Below, piece by piece: positions 42,201-50,820 of a stretch of 64,000 nucleotides of DNA. Source of the DNA: Ovoidimarina sp963698645 (lineage in GTDB: Bacteria; Pseudomonadota; Alphaproteobacteria; Rhodobacterales; Rhodobacteraceae); contig CAVORP010000001.1 in NCBI GenBank assembly GCA_963698645.1, forward strand, positions 310,001 through 374,000. Direction: 5' to 3'. Made by a program: the position numbers and the translations under genes. Below the pieces are notes generated by a model, which searched no databases, had not been told where the DNA came from, and saw only the letters and a list, made by a program, of their open reading frames with translations. The number at the start of each line of letters is the position of its first letter. Within the stretch, counting starts at the first letter, position 1.

Positions 42201-42842
42201 CTAGGAGAGAATTTCCCCGATCTCGCCCGCCACGTCGTCGATTTCCCCCAGACCGTTTACGCTGCGCAAATCGCCCTTGGCATAGTAATACCCGATCAGC
42301 GGCGAAGTCTTCTTGTAGTATTCCATCAGCCGGGTCTTGAGGCTCTCTTCGTTGTCGTCGGCCCGGCGCTTGAACTCGGTACCGCCGCAATTGGTGCACT
42401 TGCCATCCGCCGGTATCGGCTTTGTGATGTCGTTATAGACCTCGCCACAATCGCCACAGGTCGAGCGGGCCGTGATCCGCTGCACCAGCGCATTGTCATC
42501 GACGCGCATCTCTACGACCGCGTCAAGCTTCGCACCGTGCTTCGTCAGAAGGGCACCCAAAGCATCCGCCTGTGCCAGCGTGCGCGGGAAGCCGTCAAAG
42601 ATGAACCCGCCGCCATGGTCGCCCTCAAGCTGCTCCTCGATCAGGCCGATAACGATCTCGTCTGTGACCAACTCGCCCGCATCCATGATCGCGGCAACCT
42701 TGTTGCCCATTTCGGTGCCAGAGGTCCGCGCGGCGCGCAGCATGTCACCCGTGGAGAGCTGGATCATGCCGCGCTCATCCACCAGCTTTCGAGCCTGGGT
42801 GCCCTTGCCGGCACCCGGAGGCCCGAGAAGAATAATGTTCAT
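42201..42842 (-). CDS. adk: Adenylate kinase
   Basis: A 213-residue long-form kinase interconverting ATP, ADP and AMP. P-loop LLGPPGAGKGTQA at the N-terminus, AMP-binding STGDMLRAA, VFDGFPRTLAQA-type FIFDGFPRTLAQADAL, and a LID domain with four Cys (STCGDCGEVYND, GKCTNCGG), which should bind zinc. It overlaps secY by 4 bp. In this cluster adk follows secY as in many bacteria. Confidence 0.97.
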   Translation of the reverse strand: MNIILLGPPGAGKGTQARKLVDERGMIQLSTGDMLRAARTSGTEMGNKVAAIMDAGELVTDEIVIGLIEEQLEGDHGGGFIFDGFPRTLAQADALGALLTKHGAKLDAVVEMRVDDNALVQRITARSTCGDCGEVYNDITKPIPADGKCTNCGGTEFKRRADDNEESLKTRLMEYYKKTSPLIGYYYAKGDLRSVNGLGEIDDVAGEIGEILS

Positions 42843-44200
42843 CTGCGTACGGTCCCCTTCCCTGTCTTGCCGCGTCGTTTGCCGCGCAGCTGAGACTTCT
42901 CAATAAGCCCTTCGTACTGATGGGCCAAGAGATGGGACTGGATTTGTTGCACCGTGTCCATACCCACGGACACGATAATCAGGATGGACGTGCCGCCGAA
43001 ATAGGCCGTGATCGCCAGTTCGTTCCGCACCAATTCCGGAATCATGCAGACAAGCGCCAGATACCCCGCCCCTACCACAAGGACCCGGCTCACCACGTAA
43101 TCAAGGTATTCCTCGGTCTTCCGGCCCGGTCGGATACCCGGAATGAAACCGTTCTGGTTCTTCAGGTTCTCCGCTACGTCCTCGGTCTTGAACGCGACGT
43201 TCGCGGTATAGAAATACGTGAAGAACACGATCATCGCCGAGAAGAAGATGAGGTAAAGCGGCTGCCCCGGCCCGAAATAGGCAAGGATGGTCGACATCAC
43301 CGGCCCGGTCTGCTGGCCGGAAAACGTGCTGACGGTCGTCGGCAGCAGAAGCAGCGACGAGGCAAAAATCGCCGGGATAACGCCCGCCGGGTTCACCTTG
43401 ATCGGCAGGTGGCTGGATCCGCCATCATAGACCTTCATCCCGACCTGGCGCCGGGGGTACTGGATATGGATCTTTCGCAGGGCCCGTTCCATGAACACCA
43501 CGAAGACAAGCGTCGCGATCAGCATCAGCGAGACACCGATGATCACCGCGGGCGACAACGCACCCGACCGCCCGCTTTCAAAGAATTGGGCGAAGGCCGC
43601 GGGAAGTTCGGCGATGATCCCCACGAAGATGATAAGCGAGATACCGTTGCCGACCCCGCGCGAGGTGATCTGCTCACCCAGCCACATCAGGAACATCGTG
43701 CCGCCCACCAGCGTAATCACGGTGGCCGCGCGGAAGAACCAGCCCGGATCGGTCACAAGTCCGCCGGCCTCAAGCGATACGGCAAGGCCATAGGCCTGAA
43801 CCGTCGCAAGGAATACCGTGCCATAGCGGGTATACTGGTTGATCTTCATGCGCCCCTGCTCGCCCTCTTTCTTGAGCTGCATGAGGGGCGGGTACATCGC
43901 AGTCAGAAGCTGGATGATGATCGAGGCCGAGATATACGGCATGATCCCCAGCGCAAAGATACCCATCCGGCTGATCGCACCGCCGGTGAACATGTTCAGA
44001 ACGCCCCCCAGACCGGCAACGGCCTGTTCCATGAAGGCGCGCAATTCGTTGCCATCGATCCCCGGAACCGGGATGTAGGTTCCGATCCGGTAGACGATCA
44101 AAAGCCCGACGGTAAAGAAGATGCGCTGACGCAGTTCGGTGGCTTTGCCTAGGGTCGACCACGAAACGTTGGCCGCCATTTGCTCTGCTGCAGATGCCAT
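42839..44200 (-). CDS. secY: Protein translocase subunit SecY
   Basis: A 453-residue channel of the general secretion pathway with ten membrane helices. Recognisable parts are RIFFTVGLLIVYRIGTYIPVPGID, the plug region GGVLNMFTGGAISRMGIFALGIMPYISASIIIQL, GNGISLIIFVGI and the C-terminal cytosolic loop with IQSHLLAHQYEGLIEKSQLRG. It lies 103 bp after rplO and overlaps adk by 4 bp. Confidence 0.97.
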   Translation of the reverse strand: MASAAEQMAANVSWSTLGKATELRQRIFFTVGLLIVYRIGTYIPVPGIDGNELRAFMEQAVAGLGGVLNMFTGGAISRMGIFALGIMPYISASIIIQLLTAMYPPLMQLKKEGEQGRMKINQYTRYGTVFLATVQAYGLAVSLEAGGLVTDPGWFFRAATVITLVGGTMFLMWLGEQITSRGVGNGISLIIFVGIIAELPAAFAQFFESGRSGALSPAVIIGVSLMLIATLVFVVFMERALRKIHIQYPRRQVGMKVYDGGSSHLPIKVNPAGVIPAIFASSLLLLPTTVSTFSGQQTGPVMSTILAYFGPGQPLYLIFFSAMIVFFTYFYTANVAFKTEDVAENLKNQNGFIPGIRPGRKTEEYLDYVVSRVLVVGAGYLALVCMIPELVRNELAITAYFGGTSILIIVSVGMDTVQQIQSHLLAHQYEGLIEKSQLRGKRRGKTGKGTVRR

Positions 44201-44303
44201 TTGGTCTCTTTCATGCGAGCGCCGCCGGATCGGTTTCCCCGGTCCCGCGGCGCTTGGAAAACTAGCATTTGATGTAAGGGGCAGGACGCCCCTTCACAAG
44301 CCG

Positions 44304-44777
44304 TTACTCAGCCGCAGACGCGGATGTGACCGTAAGTGTGCCACCGGCCTTCTCGACCGCGTCGATTGCGGACTTCGATGCACCCGTGACGGCCAGCTTC
44401 ACCTTCGACGTGATTTCGCCCTTGGCCAGGACCCGCACACCGTCAAGCTTGCGGCGCACAAGACCCGATGCAATGAGCGCGTCTTCGGTGATCTCGCCCT
44501 TCGCATCCAGCTTCTTCGCGTCGATGAATTTCTGGATCAGGCCCAGGTTGATCACGGCGAACGATTTGCGGTTCGGTTTGTTGAAACCACGCTTCGGCAG
44601 ACGCTGATACAGCGGCATCTGGCCGCCTTCATAGCCGTTGATCGCTACACCGGAACGGGATTTCTGACCCTTGATACCACGACCGGCGGTCTTGCCCTTG
44701 CCCGAACCCGGGCCACGGCCAACACGCATGCGTTTCTTCGAGGCACCCGGATTGTCCGAGAGTTCATTCAGTTTCAT
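44304..44777 (-). CDS. rplO: 50S ribosomal protein L15
   Basis: A 157-residue L15. MKLNELSDNPGASKKRMRVG, RGPGSGKGKTAGRGIKGQKSRSG and GGQMPLYQRLPKRGFNKPNRK are typical. The ATG at 44777 is preceded by AAGGAGAAGCG; an upstream in-frame start is not supported. Unusually it is not directly behind rpmD: a cyclic-nucleotide-domain gene and a promoter lie between. Confidence 0.97.
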   Translation of the reverse strand: MKLNELSDNPGASKKRMRVGRGPGSGKGKTAGRGIKGQKSRSGVAINGYEGGQMPLYQRLPKRGFNKPNRKSFAVINLGLIQKFIDAKKLDAKGEITEDALIASGLVRRKLDGVRVLAKGEITSKVKLAVTGASKSAIDAVEKAGGTLTVTSASAAE

Positions 44778-44873
44778 ATCGCTTCTCCTTGCCGGATGCG
44801 GGGATCGAAGCGAAAGCCCCCGACCACGGCGTTTCTTGGTTCTTGTAACTCGTGGCCCTTCGACCACCGGAGG

Positions 44874-44902
44874 CGTATAGACCTGCGCCGCCCGGGGATC
44901 AA
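44874..44902 (-). promoter_or_regulatory. Candidate sigma-70 promoter of rplO-secY-adk
   Basis: Minus strand: TTGATC (44897-44902), 17-bp spacer, TATACG (44874-44879). It lies between the stop of the cyclic-nucleotide-domain gene and the rplO start, with a start site near 44867 and a leader of about 90 nt. It would let rplO and later genes be transcribed despite the terminator after rpmD. Confidence 0.55.
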
Positions 44903-44912
44903 GGGGCCAGCG

Positions 44913-45599
44913 TTACGGTCCCACGGGCCGCGAATTCGCCACCTTCGCTGCCATGTCGGAATTGAGATGTGCCATAAGCGCGTTCTCCAGCGCCGGTGCC
45001 TTCCGCGCAAGGCCCGTCAATGCATCATGCTCCCACACAAGGTAGCGCGATCCCGCCTTGACCGACACAGACGCGGACGCGGCCTGCCCGGTCAGAAACG
45101 CGATCTCTCCGATAAAGATCGGCGCGGCAAGCTCGGTCGCCGTCTCGCCTTTTCGGATCACCACCGCTCCATCGACGACATAGAAAAGCCTGTGCACCGG
45201 GTTGCCAGCTTCCGTCAGTTCCGTTTCGCGCTCCGCCGTGACGTTCCCCGCCAACCGGAACAACCGACGAAACTGACCGGGAGAGAGCTTATCGAACAGG
45301 CGATAGATCTGAAGCGTATCGCGATCCATGGCGAATGTGGTCCGCTCCGAAATCACTACAAAGATCATGTAGAGATTCGCGCAGGCCAGCGCCGAGTTGG
45401 TGATGATCGCTCCCCACAAGGGCGTGTCGGGGGCCATGCGGTAATAGGCAAGGTAGAAACCGCTGCCGATCAGGATCAGGACGCGCAACCGCAACTCATC
45501 GCGGGTAAGCAAACCGGACACGGACGCAAGAAACGCCACATAGACCAGCGAATCGACCGTAAAAAGGTCAGCCACGCCCATACCTGGATTCAAATTCAT
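44913..45599 (-). CDS. Popeye-like membrane protein with cyclic-nucleotide-binding domain
   Basis: A 228-residue protein with three hydrophobic helices at about 12-90 (VYVAFLASVSGLL, VLILIGSGFYLAYY, LACANLYMIFVVISE), then a cAMP-receptor-type beta-roll (about 110-210): FYVVDGAVVIRKG and the phosphate-binding cassette IFIGEIAFLTGQAASASVSV. The Arg that normally binds the cyclic phosphate is missing (GQAASASV), so ligand binding is doubtful. The layout resembles Popeye-domain proteins. It lies inside the spc ribosomal operon between rpmD and rplO, after a strong terminator, so it probably has separate control. Function unknown. Confidence 0.75.
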   Translation of the reverse strand: MNLNPGMGVADLFTVDSLVYVAFLASVSGLLTRDELRLRVLILIGSGFYLAYYRMAPDTPLWGAIITNSALACANLYMIFVVISERTTFAMDRDTLQIYRLFDKLSPGQFRRLFRLAGNVTAERETELTEAGNPVHRLFYVVDGAVVIRKGETATELAAPIFIGEIAFLTGQAASASVSVKAGSRYLVWEHDALTGLARKAPALENALMAHLNSDMAAKVANSRPVGP

Positions 45600-45707
45600 A
45601 ACGGCTCACGCTAGCACACCTGCCATATGACGCGACCTCTTTTTTCCAAGCATTTCGAGGGCCTTAGTCCGCGCGACAGGGCGAAGCACCCCACCAGAAA
45701 CGAAAAA

Positions 45708-45729
45708 ACGCCCCGGAGAACCGGGACGT
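45708..45729 (-). terminator. Rho-independent terminator after rpmD
   Basis: On the minus strand a stem ACGTCCCGG/CCGGGGCGT with one mismatch and the loop TTCT is followed by six T residues. It lies 39 bp after the rpmD stop, so transcription from rpmC through rpmD should stop here, before the cyclic-nucleotide-domain gene. Confidence 0.85.
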
Positions 45730-45767
45730 CTTTGCTACTCGGTTAAGGAAGATCGGAACGCCGGGGC

Positions 45768-45956
45768 CTACCCGCGCTCTTCGATGATCTCCACCAGATG
45801 CGGGATCGAGTTGACCATGCCGCGCACGGAAGGCGTGTCTTCCAGCTCGCGGGTGCGGTGCATCTTGTTCAGACCCAGGCCGACAAGCGTTGCACGCTGT
45901 TTGGCGGGGCGGCGGATCGGCGAACCGATCTGCTTGACAACAATCGTTTTGGCCAT
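45768..45956 (-). CDS. rpmD: 50S ribosomal protein L30
   Basis: A 62-residue L30: AKTIVVKQIGSPIRRPAKQR, ATLVGLGLNKMHRTRELEDTP, and VRGMVNSIPHLVEIIEE are the family core. It starts 3 bp after rpsE. It is followed by a strong terminator instead of rplO. Confidence 0.97.
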   Translation of the reverse strand: MAKTIVVKQIGSPIRRPAKQRATLVGLGLNKMHRTRELEDTPSVRGMVNSIPHLVEIIEERG

Positions 45957-45959
45957 GTC

Positions 45960-46538
45960 TTACGCGTCCTCTGCGACTTGGTCCGAAGCGTGGGTCGCAT
46001 CCTCGCGCTTCGGCAGGATATCGGCAACCTTCTTGCCACGGCGCTGTGCGACGGTCCGCGGGCTCGACTGAAGGTTCAGCCCGTCGATCGTCGCCCGGAT
46101 CATGTTGTAGGGGTTCTGCGACCCCAGCGACTTCGATACCACGTCCTGCACGCCCAGCATCTCGAACACGGCCCGCATCGGACCACCCGCGATGATCCCT
46201 GTACCGGCCGGTGCCGTACGCATCACGACGCGGCCCGCGCCATGGCGGCCTTCGATGTCATGGTGCAAAGTCCGGCCCTCGCGCAGCGGCACGCGGATCA
46301 TCTGGCGCTTCGCCTGCTCGGTGGCCTTGCGGATTGCCTCGGGAACTTCCTTGGCCTTGCCCTTGCCGAAACCGACACGACCACGCTGGTCGCCGACAAC
46401 GACAAGCGCCGCAAAGCCAAAGCGCTTACCGCCCTTGACCGTCTTCGACACACGGTTGATCGCAACAAGGCGATCTGCGAATTCGGGGGCTTCCTCGCGC
46501 TCGCGGCGACCGCCGCCCCTTTGATTGTCTCTGGCCAT
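45960..46538 (-). CDS. rpsE: 30S ribosomal protein S5
   Basis: A 192-residue S5 involved in decoding accuracy. FADRLVAINRVSKTVKGGKRFGF, GDQRGRVGFGKGKAKEVPEAI and LGSQNPYNMIRATIDGL are diagnostic. The ATG at 46538 follows GGAGG; a start 21 codons upstream lacks support. The acidic C-terminal tail (THASDQVAEDA) is a common group feature. Confidence 0.97.
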   Translation of the reverse strand: MARDNQRGGGRREREEAPEFADRLVAINRVSKTVKGGKRFGFAALVVVGDQRGRVGFGKGKAKEVPEAIRKATEQAKRQMIRVPLREGRTLHHDIEGRHGAGRVVMRTAPAGTGIIAGGPMRAVFEMLGVQDVVSKSLGSQNPYNMIRATIDGLNLQSSPRTVAQRRGKKVADILPKREDATHASDQVAEDA

Positions 46539-46649
46539 GGATGGCCTCCTGTCCTTGTGGCGCCCGGCGCCGTTTTCTCCGATCGCGGTGGGTGCAAGCA
46601 CCCCCCGATCATCGAGACGGCGGAGGTCCCGCCGCCTGCAAAATCGCTT

Positions 46650-47009
46650 TTAGATCTTCAGCCCGCCTTCGCGCGCCGCATCCGCCAGCGCCTTGACCTT
46701 GCCGTGGTAGATGAAACCACCACGGTCGAAATAGGCTTCTTCGATCCCGGCCTTCTTGGCGCGCTTGGCGATCTCCGCGCCGACTTTCGCCGCCGCTTCG
46801 AGATTGTTCTTGCCAATGATGCCCAAGTCCTTCTCCAGAGAAGAGGCCGAAGCCAGCGTCACACCGTTCACATCGTCGATGAGCTGCACGCTGATATTCT
46901 TGTTCGACCGGTGCACCGAAAGCCGCACGCGGCCCGCGTTCACCTTGCGAAGCTTGTTCCGGACGCGCAGGCGGCGCTTCTGGAACAGATCCCGTTTGCT
47001 GAGTGCCAT
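46650..47009 (-). CDS. rplR: 50S ribosomal protein L18
   Basis: A 119-residue L18 that binds 5S rRNA. SKRDLFQKRRLRVRNKLRKV, RLSVHRSNKNISVQLIDD and AYFDRGGFIYHGKVKALADA are typical. It starts 11 bp after rplF; a 111-bp gap precedes rpsE. Confidence 0.97.
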   Translation of the reverse strand: MALSKRDLFQKRRLRVRNKLRKVNAGRVRLSVHRSNKNISVQLIDDVNGVTLASASSLEKDLGIIGKNNLEAAAKVGAEIAKRAKKAGIEEAYFDRGGFIYHGKVKALADAAREGGLKI

Positions 47010-47020
47010 GATTTGCGTCC

Positions 47021-47554
47021 TTACTTCTTCTTGCCTTCCTTGCGGAAGATGAACTCGTCCTTGTACTTGATGCCCTTGCCCTTGTAGGGCTCGGGACGGC
47101 GCCATTCGCGGATATTTGCCGCGACCTGGCCCACAAGCTGCTGGTCGATACCTTCCACAACGATTTCGGTCTGCTTCGGGCACGTCACGGTGACGCCCTC
47201 CGGGACCTCGAAATTCACTTCGTGGCTCAGACCCAGCGACAGCTTCAGGGTGTTGCCCTGCATCTGCGCCCGGTAACCCACGCCGTTGATCTCAAGCTCT
47301 TTCTTGAAACCGTCCGTCACGCCGGTGACGAGGTTCGCAACCATCGTGCGGCTCATGCCCCACTGCTGGCGTGCGCGCTTCGACGAGCCGCGCGGCATGA
47401 CCGATACTTCATTGCCGTCGACCGTGATCTGAACATCGTCGGTCGCGGTGAACTGACGGGTGCCCTTCGGCCCCTTCATCGAAACCGTCTGGCCCGAAAT
47501 CGAAGCCTCGACGCCCGAAGGCAGCTCGACCGGTTTTTTCCCAATACGAGACAT
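47021..47554 (-). CDS. rplF: 50S ribosomal protein L6
   Basis: A 177-residue L6 near the sarcin-ricin loop. SRIGKKPVELPSGVEASISG, VTDGFKKELEINGVGYRAQM and the C-terminal RRPEPYKGKGIKYKDEFIFR are diagnostic. The ATG at 47554 has GGAGG upstream. It follows rpsH by 10 bp. Confidence 0.97.
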   Translation of the reverse strand: MSRIGKKPVELPSGVEASISGQTVSMKGPKGTRQFTATDDVQITVDGNEVSVMPRGSSKRARQQWGMSRTMVANLVTGVTDGFKKELEINGVGYRAQMQGNTLKLSLGLSHEVNFEVPEGVTVTCPKQTEIVVEGIDQQLVGQVAANIREWRRPEPYKGKGIKYKDEFIFRKEGKKK

Positions 47555-47564
47555 CGTGACCTCC

Positions 47565-47957
47565 TTAGAAGACCGTGCAGAGCACTTCACCACCAACATT
47601 GGCGGTGCGGGCTGCTGCATCGGACATGACGCCGCGCGGTGTGGAAACGATCGAGACGCCAAGGCCCTGACGGACCGAGGGGATGTCTTTCACGCCCATG
47701 TAAACGCGACGGCCGGGTTTCGAGACACGCTTCAATTCGCGAATGACCGGTGTGCCTTCATAGTATTTCAGGCTGATTTCGATCGCCGGATGGCCATCCT
47801 TGCCGGTCGTCTTCTCATAGCCGCGAATGTAACCTTCGTCGGCCAGCACATCCAGAACCCAGACACGCAGCTTCGACGCCGGTGTGATCACCGTCGACTT
47901 GCCACGCATCTGCGCGTTGCGGATGCGGGTCAGCATATCACCAAGAGGATCGTTCAT
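47565..47957 (-). CDS. rpsH: 30S ribosomal protein S8
   Basis: A 130-residue S8, a primary binder of central-domain 16S rRNA and, in E. coli, translational repressor of the spc operon. MNDPLGDMLTRIRNAQMRG and the C-terminal RQGLGVSIVSTPRGVMSDAAA are diagnostic. Whether the repressor function still works across a split operon is open. Confidence 0.97.
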   Translation of the reverse strand: MNDPLGDMLTRIRNAQMRGKSTVITPASKLRVWVLDVLADEGYIRGYEKTTGKDGHPAIEISLKYYEGTPVIRELKRVSKPGRRVYMGVKDIPSVRQGLGVSIVSTPRGVMSDAAARTANVGGEVLCTVF

Positions 47958-47969
47958 TCTCTTTCCTCC

Positions 47970-48275
47970 TTACCAGCTGGACTTGACAAGACCGGGGATC
48001 TGACCGGCCGAGCCAAGCTCGCGCAGCGCAATCCGGCTGACCTTCAGCTTGCGGTAATACGCATGCGGACGGCCGGTCAGCTGGCAGCGGTTGTGAAGAC
48101 GGGTGGCCGAAGAGTTGCGGGGCAGTTTGGCCAGCTTCAGCCGGGCCTTGAACCGCTCTTCCATCGGCTTCGATTCATCGTTTGCGATTTCCTTCAGCGC
48201 AGCACGCTTGGCGGCATATTGCTCGACCAGCTTCTGGCGCTTCTTCTCGCGTTCGATCATGGATTTCTTTGCCAT
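47970..48275 (-). CDS. rpsN: 30S ribosomal protein S14
   Basis: A 101-residue S14 of the long, zinc-free type: AKKSMIEREKKRQKLVEQYA, LPRNSSATRLHNRCQLTGRP and HAYYRKLKVSRIALREL are typical. There is no CxxC pair. It starts 12 bp after rplE. Confidence 0.97.
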   Translation of the reverse strand: MAKKSMIEREKKRQKLVEQYAAKRAALKEIANDESKPMEERFKARLKLAKLPRNSSATRLHNRCQLTGRPHAYYRKLKVSRIALRELGSAGQIPGLVKSSW

Positions 48276-48287
48276 GTCTAAAGCTCC

Positions 48288-48851
48288 TCAGCTGTTGAAG
48301 GGCATGTTGAAAAGCTTCAACAGCGCTTTGGCTTCGGCGTCAGTCGACGCGGTGGTGCAGATGATGACATCAAGACCCCAGACCTCATCGACCTTGTCGA
48401 AATCGATCTCGGGGAACACGATATGTTCCTTGATGCCCATGGCGTAGTTGCCGCGGCCGTCGAACGAAGAGCCCGAAACGCCACGGAAGTCCCGGATCCG
48501 CGGCATCGCCACGGTGATCAGGCGATCCATGAATTCGTACATCCGGTCACCGCGCAGGGTGACTTTCGCACCCAGCGGCATCTCTTCGCGAACGCGGAAG
48601 CCGGCGATCGACTTCTTGGCTTTCGTGGTCACGGCTTTCTGGCCGGCGATCGTCGTCAGGTCTTCCTGCGCCGATTTGGCCTTCTTCGAGTCGCGGACTG
48701 CTTCCGCGCCACAGCCGATGTTCAGCACGACCTTGTCGAGCCGCGGGATCTGCATATCGTTCTTGTAGCCGAACTCTTCCTTGAGAGCGGCGCGAACGGT
48801 GTCGCGGTAATGCGTCTTGAGACGCGGGGTATAGTTGGCGGCGTCCAGCAT
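48288..48851 (-). CDS. rplE: 50S ribosomal protein L5
   Basis: A 187-residue L5 binding 5S rRNA and the P-site tRNA: LKTHYRDTVRAALKEEFGYK, KVVLNIGCGAEAVRDSKK, GFRVREEMPLGAKVTLRG and the terminal VICTTASTDAEAKALLKLF. The start shares a base with the rplX stop. Confidence 0.97.
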   Translation of the reverse strand: MLDAANYTPRLKTHYRDTVRAALKEEFGYKNDMQIPRLDKVVLNIGCGAEAVRDSKKAKSAQEDLTTIAGQKAVTTKAKKSIAGFRVREEMPLGAKVTLRGDRMYEFMDRLITVAMPRIRDFRGVSGSSFDGRGNYAMGIKEHIVFPEIDFDKVDEVWGLDVIICTTASTDAEAKALLKLFNMPFNS

Positions 48852-49156
48852 CAGATCGCATCCCCCGTGGTCTTGGCGAAACGCACCTTCTGGTCGCCAT
48901 CCATGCGGAAGCCGACGCGGGTGGGTTTGCCGTTCGAATCTACCAGCGCGAGGTTCGACAAATCGATGGGCATGGCCTGCGGAATGCGACCACCCTGACT
49001 TGCCTGGCTCTGGCGGGTGTGACGGATGGCGATGTTGATGCCGTCCACGATGGCCTTCCCGGTCTTGGGCGAAACGGAAGAGATCTCTCCCTCCTTACCC
49101 TTGTCCTTGCCGGCCAGTACGACGACCTTGTCGCCCTTTTTCAGTTTAGCGGCCAT
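48851..49156 (-). CDS. rplX: 50S ribosomal protein L24
   Basis: A 101-residue L24 with the KOW motif near the N-terminus (KLKKGDKVVVLAGKDKGKEG), followed by GINIAIRHTRQSQASQGGRI and LVDSNGKPTRVGFRMDGD. It initiates 50S assembly. It starts 1 bp after rplN. Confidence 0.97.
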   Translation of the reverse strand: MAAKLKKGDKVVVLAGKDKGKEGEISSVSPKTGKAIVDGINIAIRHTRQSQASQGGRIPQAMPIDLSNLALVDSNGKPTRVGFRMDGDQKVRFAKTTGDAI

Positions 49157-49157
49157 C

Positions 49158-49526
49158 TTACAGCACCTCCGGGGCGAGCGAGATGATTTTCATGAAGTTC
49201 TTGGCGCGCAATTCGCGAACAACCGGGCCGAAGATACGGGTACCGACGGGCTCGTTGTTGTTGTTGAGGATGACGGCGGCATTCCGGTCGAACCGGATGG
49301 CGGTGCCGTCTTCGCGACGCACTTCCTTGGCGGTCCGAACGACGACGGCCTTGCGGACATCGCCCTTCTTCACACGGCCGCGCGGGATGGCTTCCTTGAC
49401 CGACACCACGATGATGTCGCCCACGGATGCGTATTTCCGCTTCGAGCCGCCGAGGACCTTGATGCACTGAACCCGGCGAGCACCGGAGTTGTCAGCGACA
49501 TCCAGATTGGTCTGCATCTGGATCAT
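49158..49526 (-). CDS. rplN: 50S ribosomal protein L14
   Basis: A 122-residue L14: MIQMQTNLDVADNSGARRVQ, RKYASVGDIIVVSVKEAIPRG and GTRIFGPVVRELRAKNFMKI are nearly invariant. A 77-bp gap without a gene separates it from rpsQ. Confidence 0.97.
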   Translation of the reverse strand: MIQMQTNLDVADNSGARRVQCIKVLGGSKRKYASVGDIIVVSVKEAIPRGRVKKGDVRKAVVVRTAKEVRREDGTAIRFDRNAAVILNNNNEPVGTRIFGPVVRELRAKNFMKIISLAPEVL

Positions 49527-49603
49527 TTGGTTTCTCCCGACCTGTGGGGGGCGATCATCGCCTTTTCCCCAGGGTTTCGATCAAACCGGGTGTTGCAACT
49601 GCC

Positions 49604-49834
49604 TCAGGCGGTCACAACCTCCCAGCGTTTTGTTTTCGAGATCGGCGCACATTCCTGAATGCGGACGGCGTCGCCGGTCTTGAACGTATTCTTCGGGTCG
49701 TGGGCGCGATACTTCTTCGACGCGCGCACGGTCTTGTGCAGAAGCGGGTGCGTGTAACGACGTTCCACCAGAACGGTGACGGTCTGGTCGTTCTTGTCGC
49801 TCGTGACGGTGCCGGACAGGATTCTCTTGGGCAT
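49604..49834 (-). CDS. rpsQ: 30S ribosomal protein S17
   Basis: A 76-residue S17: MPKRILSGTVTSDKNDQTVT, RRYTHPLLHKTVRASKKY and AHDPKNTFKTGDAVRIQECAP are typical. It starts 3 bp after rpmC, coupled in translation. Confidence 0.96.
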   Translation of the reverse strand: MPKRILSGTVTSDKNDQTVTVLVERRYTHPLLHKTVRASKKYRAHDPKNTFKTGDAVRIQECAPISKTKRWEVVTA

Positions 49835-49837
49835 CGC

Positions 49838-50044
49838 TTACGCCTCCGAAGCAGCGGCTGCTGCCTTTTCGTTCAGAATGGTCTTCACACGGGCCGCGTC
49901 ACGGCGCACGTTGCGCATGCGGGCAGTGTTCTCAAGCTGGCTTGTGGCCTGCTGGAACCGCAGGTTGAAAGCCTCTTTCTTCAGATTGGCAAGTTCGTCC
50001 CGAAGCTGGTCGGGCGTCTTGTCACGCAGGTCATTGGCGTTCAT
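49838..50044 (-). CDS. rpmC: 50S ribosomal protein L29
   Basis: A 68-residue L29 near the tunnel exit: LRDKTPDQLRDELANLKKEA and FNLRFQQATSQLENTARMRN. In nearly all bacteria rpmC follows rplP directly; here more than 2.2 kb separate them, and rpmC is the first gene of a unit with its own candidate promoter. Confidence 0.96.
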   Translation of the reverse strand: MNANDLRDKTPDQLRDELANLKKEAFNLRFQQATSQLENTARMRNVRRDAARVKTILNEKAAAAASEA

Positions 50045-50123
50045 CGCCTTGTCTTCCTTTCAACATCACCGGAAGGCCGCCGAAGCGTCACCCTGATTCC
50101 AGTGGAGTACATGATGAGGGGGC

Positions 50124-50152
50124 CGTTTACGGTGCGAACGGCCATAAAGCAA
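50124..50152 (-). promoter_or_regulatory. Candidate sigma-70 promoter of the rpmC unit
   Basis: Minus strand: TTGCTT (50147-50152), 17 bp, TAAACG (50124-50129), in the divergent gap between rpmC and the hemerythrin gene. It is weaker than the rpsL and rplO promoters. Some promoter here is required because the upstream transcript ends at the terminator after rplP. Confidence 0.4.
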
Positions 50153-50238
50153 GCGGAAAAAGGCGGTTTCTCCCGATGGGCGAAATTTGCGCCGATTGGG
50201 CCTGTGCCCGCACCGGCAATCGACCTATATCGCGGGGC

Positions 50239-50820
50239 ATGACGGAACTTGCACATCTCCCCCTCGACGCGCTGACCCTGCCCGACAGCGCCCGCCCGAA
50301 AATGCCACCAATCCCGCGCGCGACCGAACAGCATCGGCGCAACGGACGCCAGCTTGCCGCGATCCACCGGCACTACCTGATGGAAATGTCCCGCGTCGCC
50401 GCCGTGCTCGACCGGATCGCCGCCGGCGATGCGCCCCCCGAAGACCTCGCGGCGATCATCCTGTCCACCGACATGCGCCGCAACCTCGAAGCGGCGGGCA
50501 CGATCTGCGGCCACCAGTGCCAGGTGCTGACGATACACCACAACATCGAGGAATTCTCGATGTTCCCCGAACTGGAACAGCAGGGCAATGACGCGCTGAC
50601 CGCCCTCGTGGCCCAGCTCCGGAAAGAGCACAAGGTCGTGCACGAGTTGCTGATCCGGCTGGAAGCGGCCGCCCGCACCCTGATCGACGCCCCAACGGAT
50701 GCGAATTTCGAAACCGCCCATGCCACCTTCCGGCAGCTCCGCACGGTGGTGGTCTCTCATTTCGGCTACGAGGAACAAGAGATCGCCGAGGCAATCGGCT
50801 ATTACCTGAACGGGATCTAA
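50239..50820 (+). CDS. Hemerythrin-domain protein
   Basis: A 193-residue protein with the four-helix hemerythrin pattern of His and acidic iron ligands: IHRHYLMEMSRV, HQCQVLTIHHNIEEFSMFPEL, EHKVVHELL and SHFGYEEQEIAEA. It should bind a diiron centre and sense or carry O2, NO or peroxide in the cytosol. It is the only plus-strand gene inside the ribosomal supercluster and is divergent from rpmC. Its stop overlaps the stop of the minus-strand 2OG oxygenase gene by 4 bp. The start at 50239 is the ATG closest to the conserved region; no strong ribosome site is seen. Confidence 0.85.
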   Translation: MTELAHLPLDALTLPDSARPKMPPIPRATEQHRRNGRQLAAIHRHYLMEMSRVAAVLDRIAAGDAPPEDLAAIILSTDMRRNLEAAGTICGHQCQVLTIHHNIEEFSMFPELEQQGNDALTALVAQLRKEHKVVHELLIRLEAAARTLIDAPTDANFETAHATFRQLRTVVVSHFGYEEQEIAEAIGYYLNGI

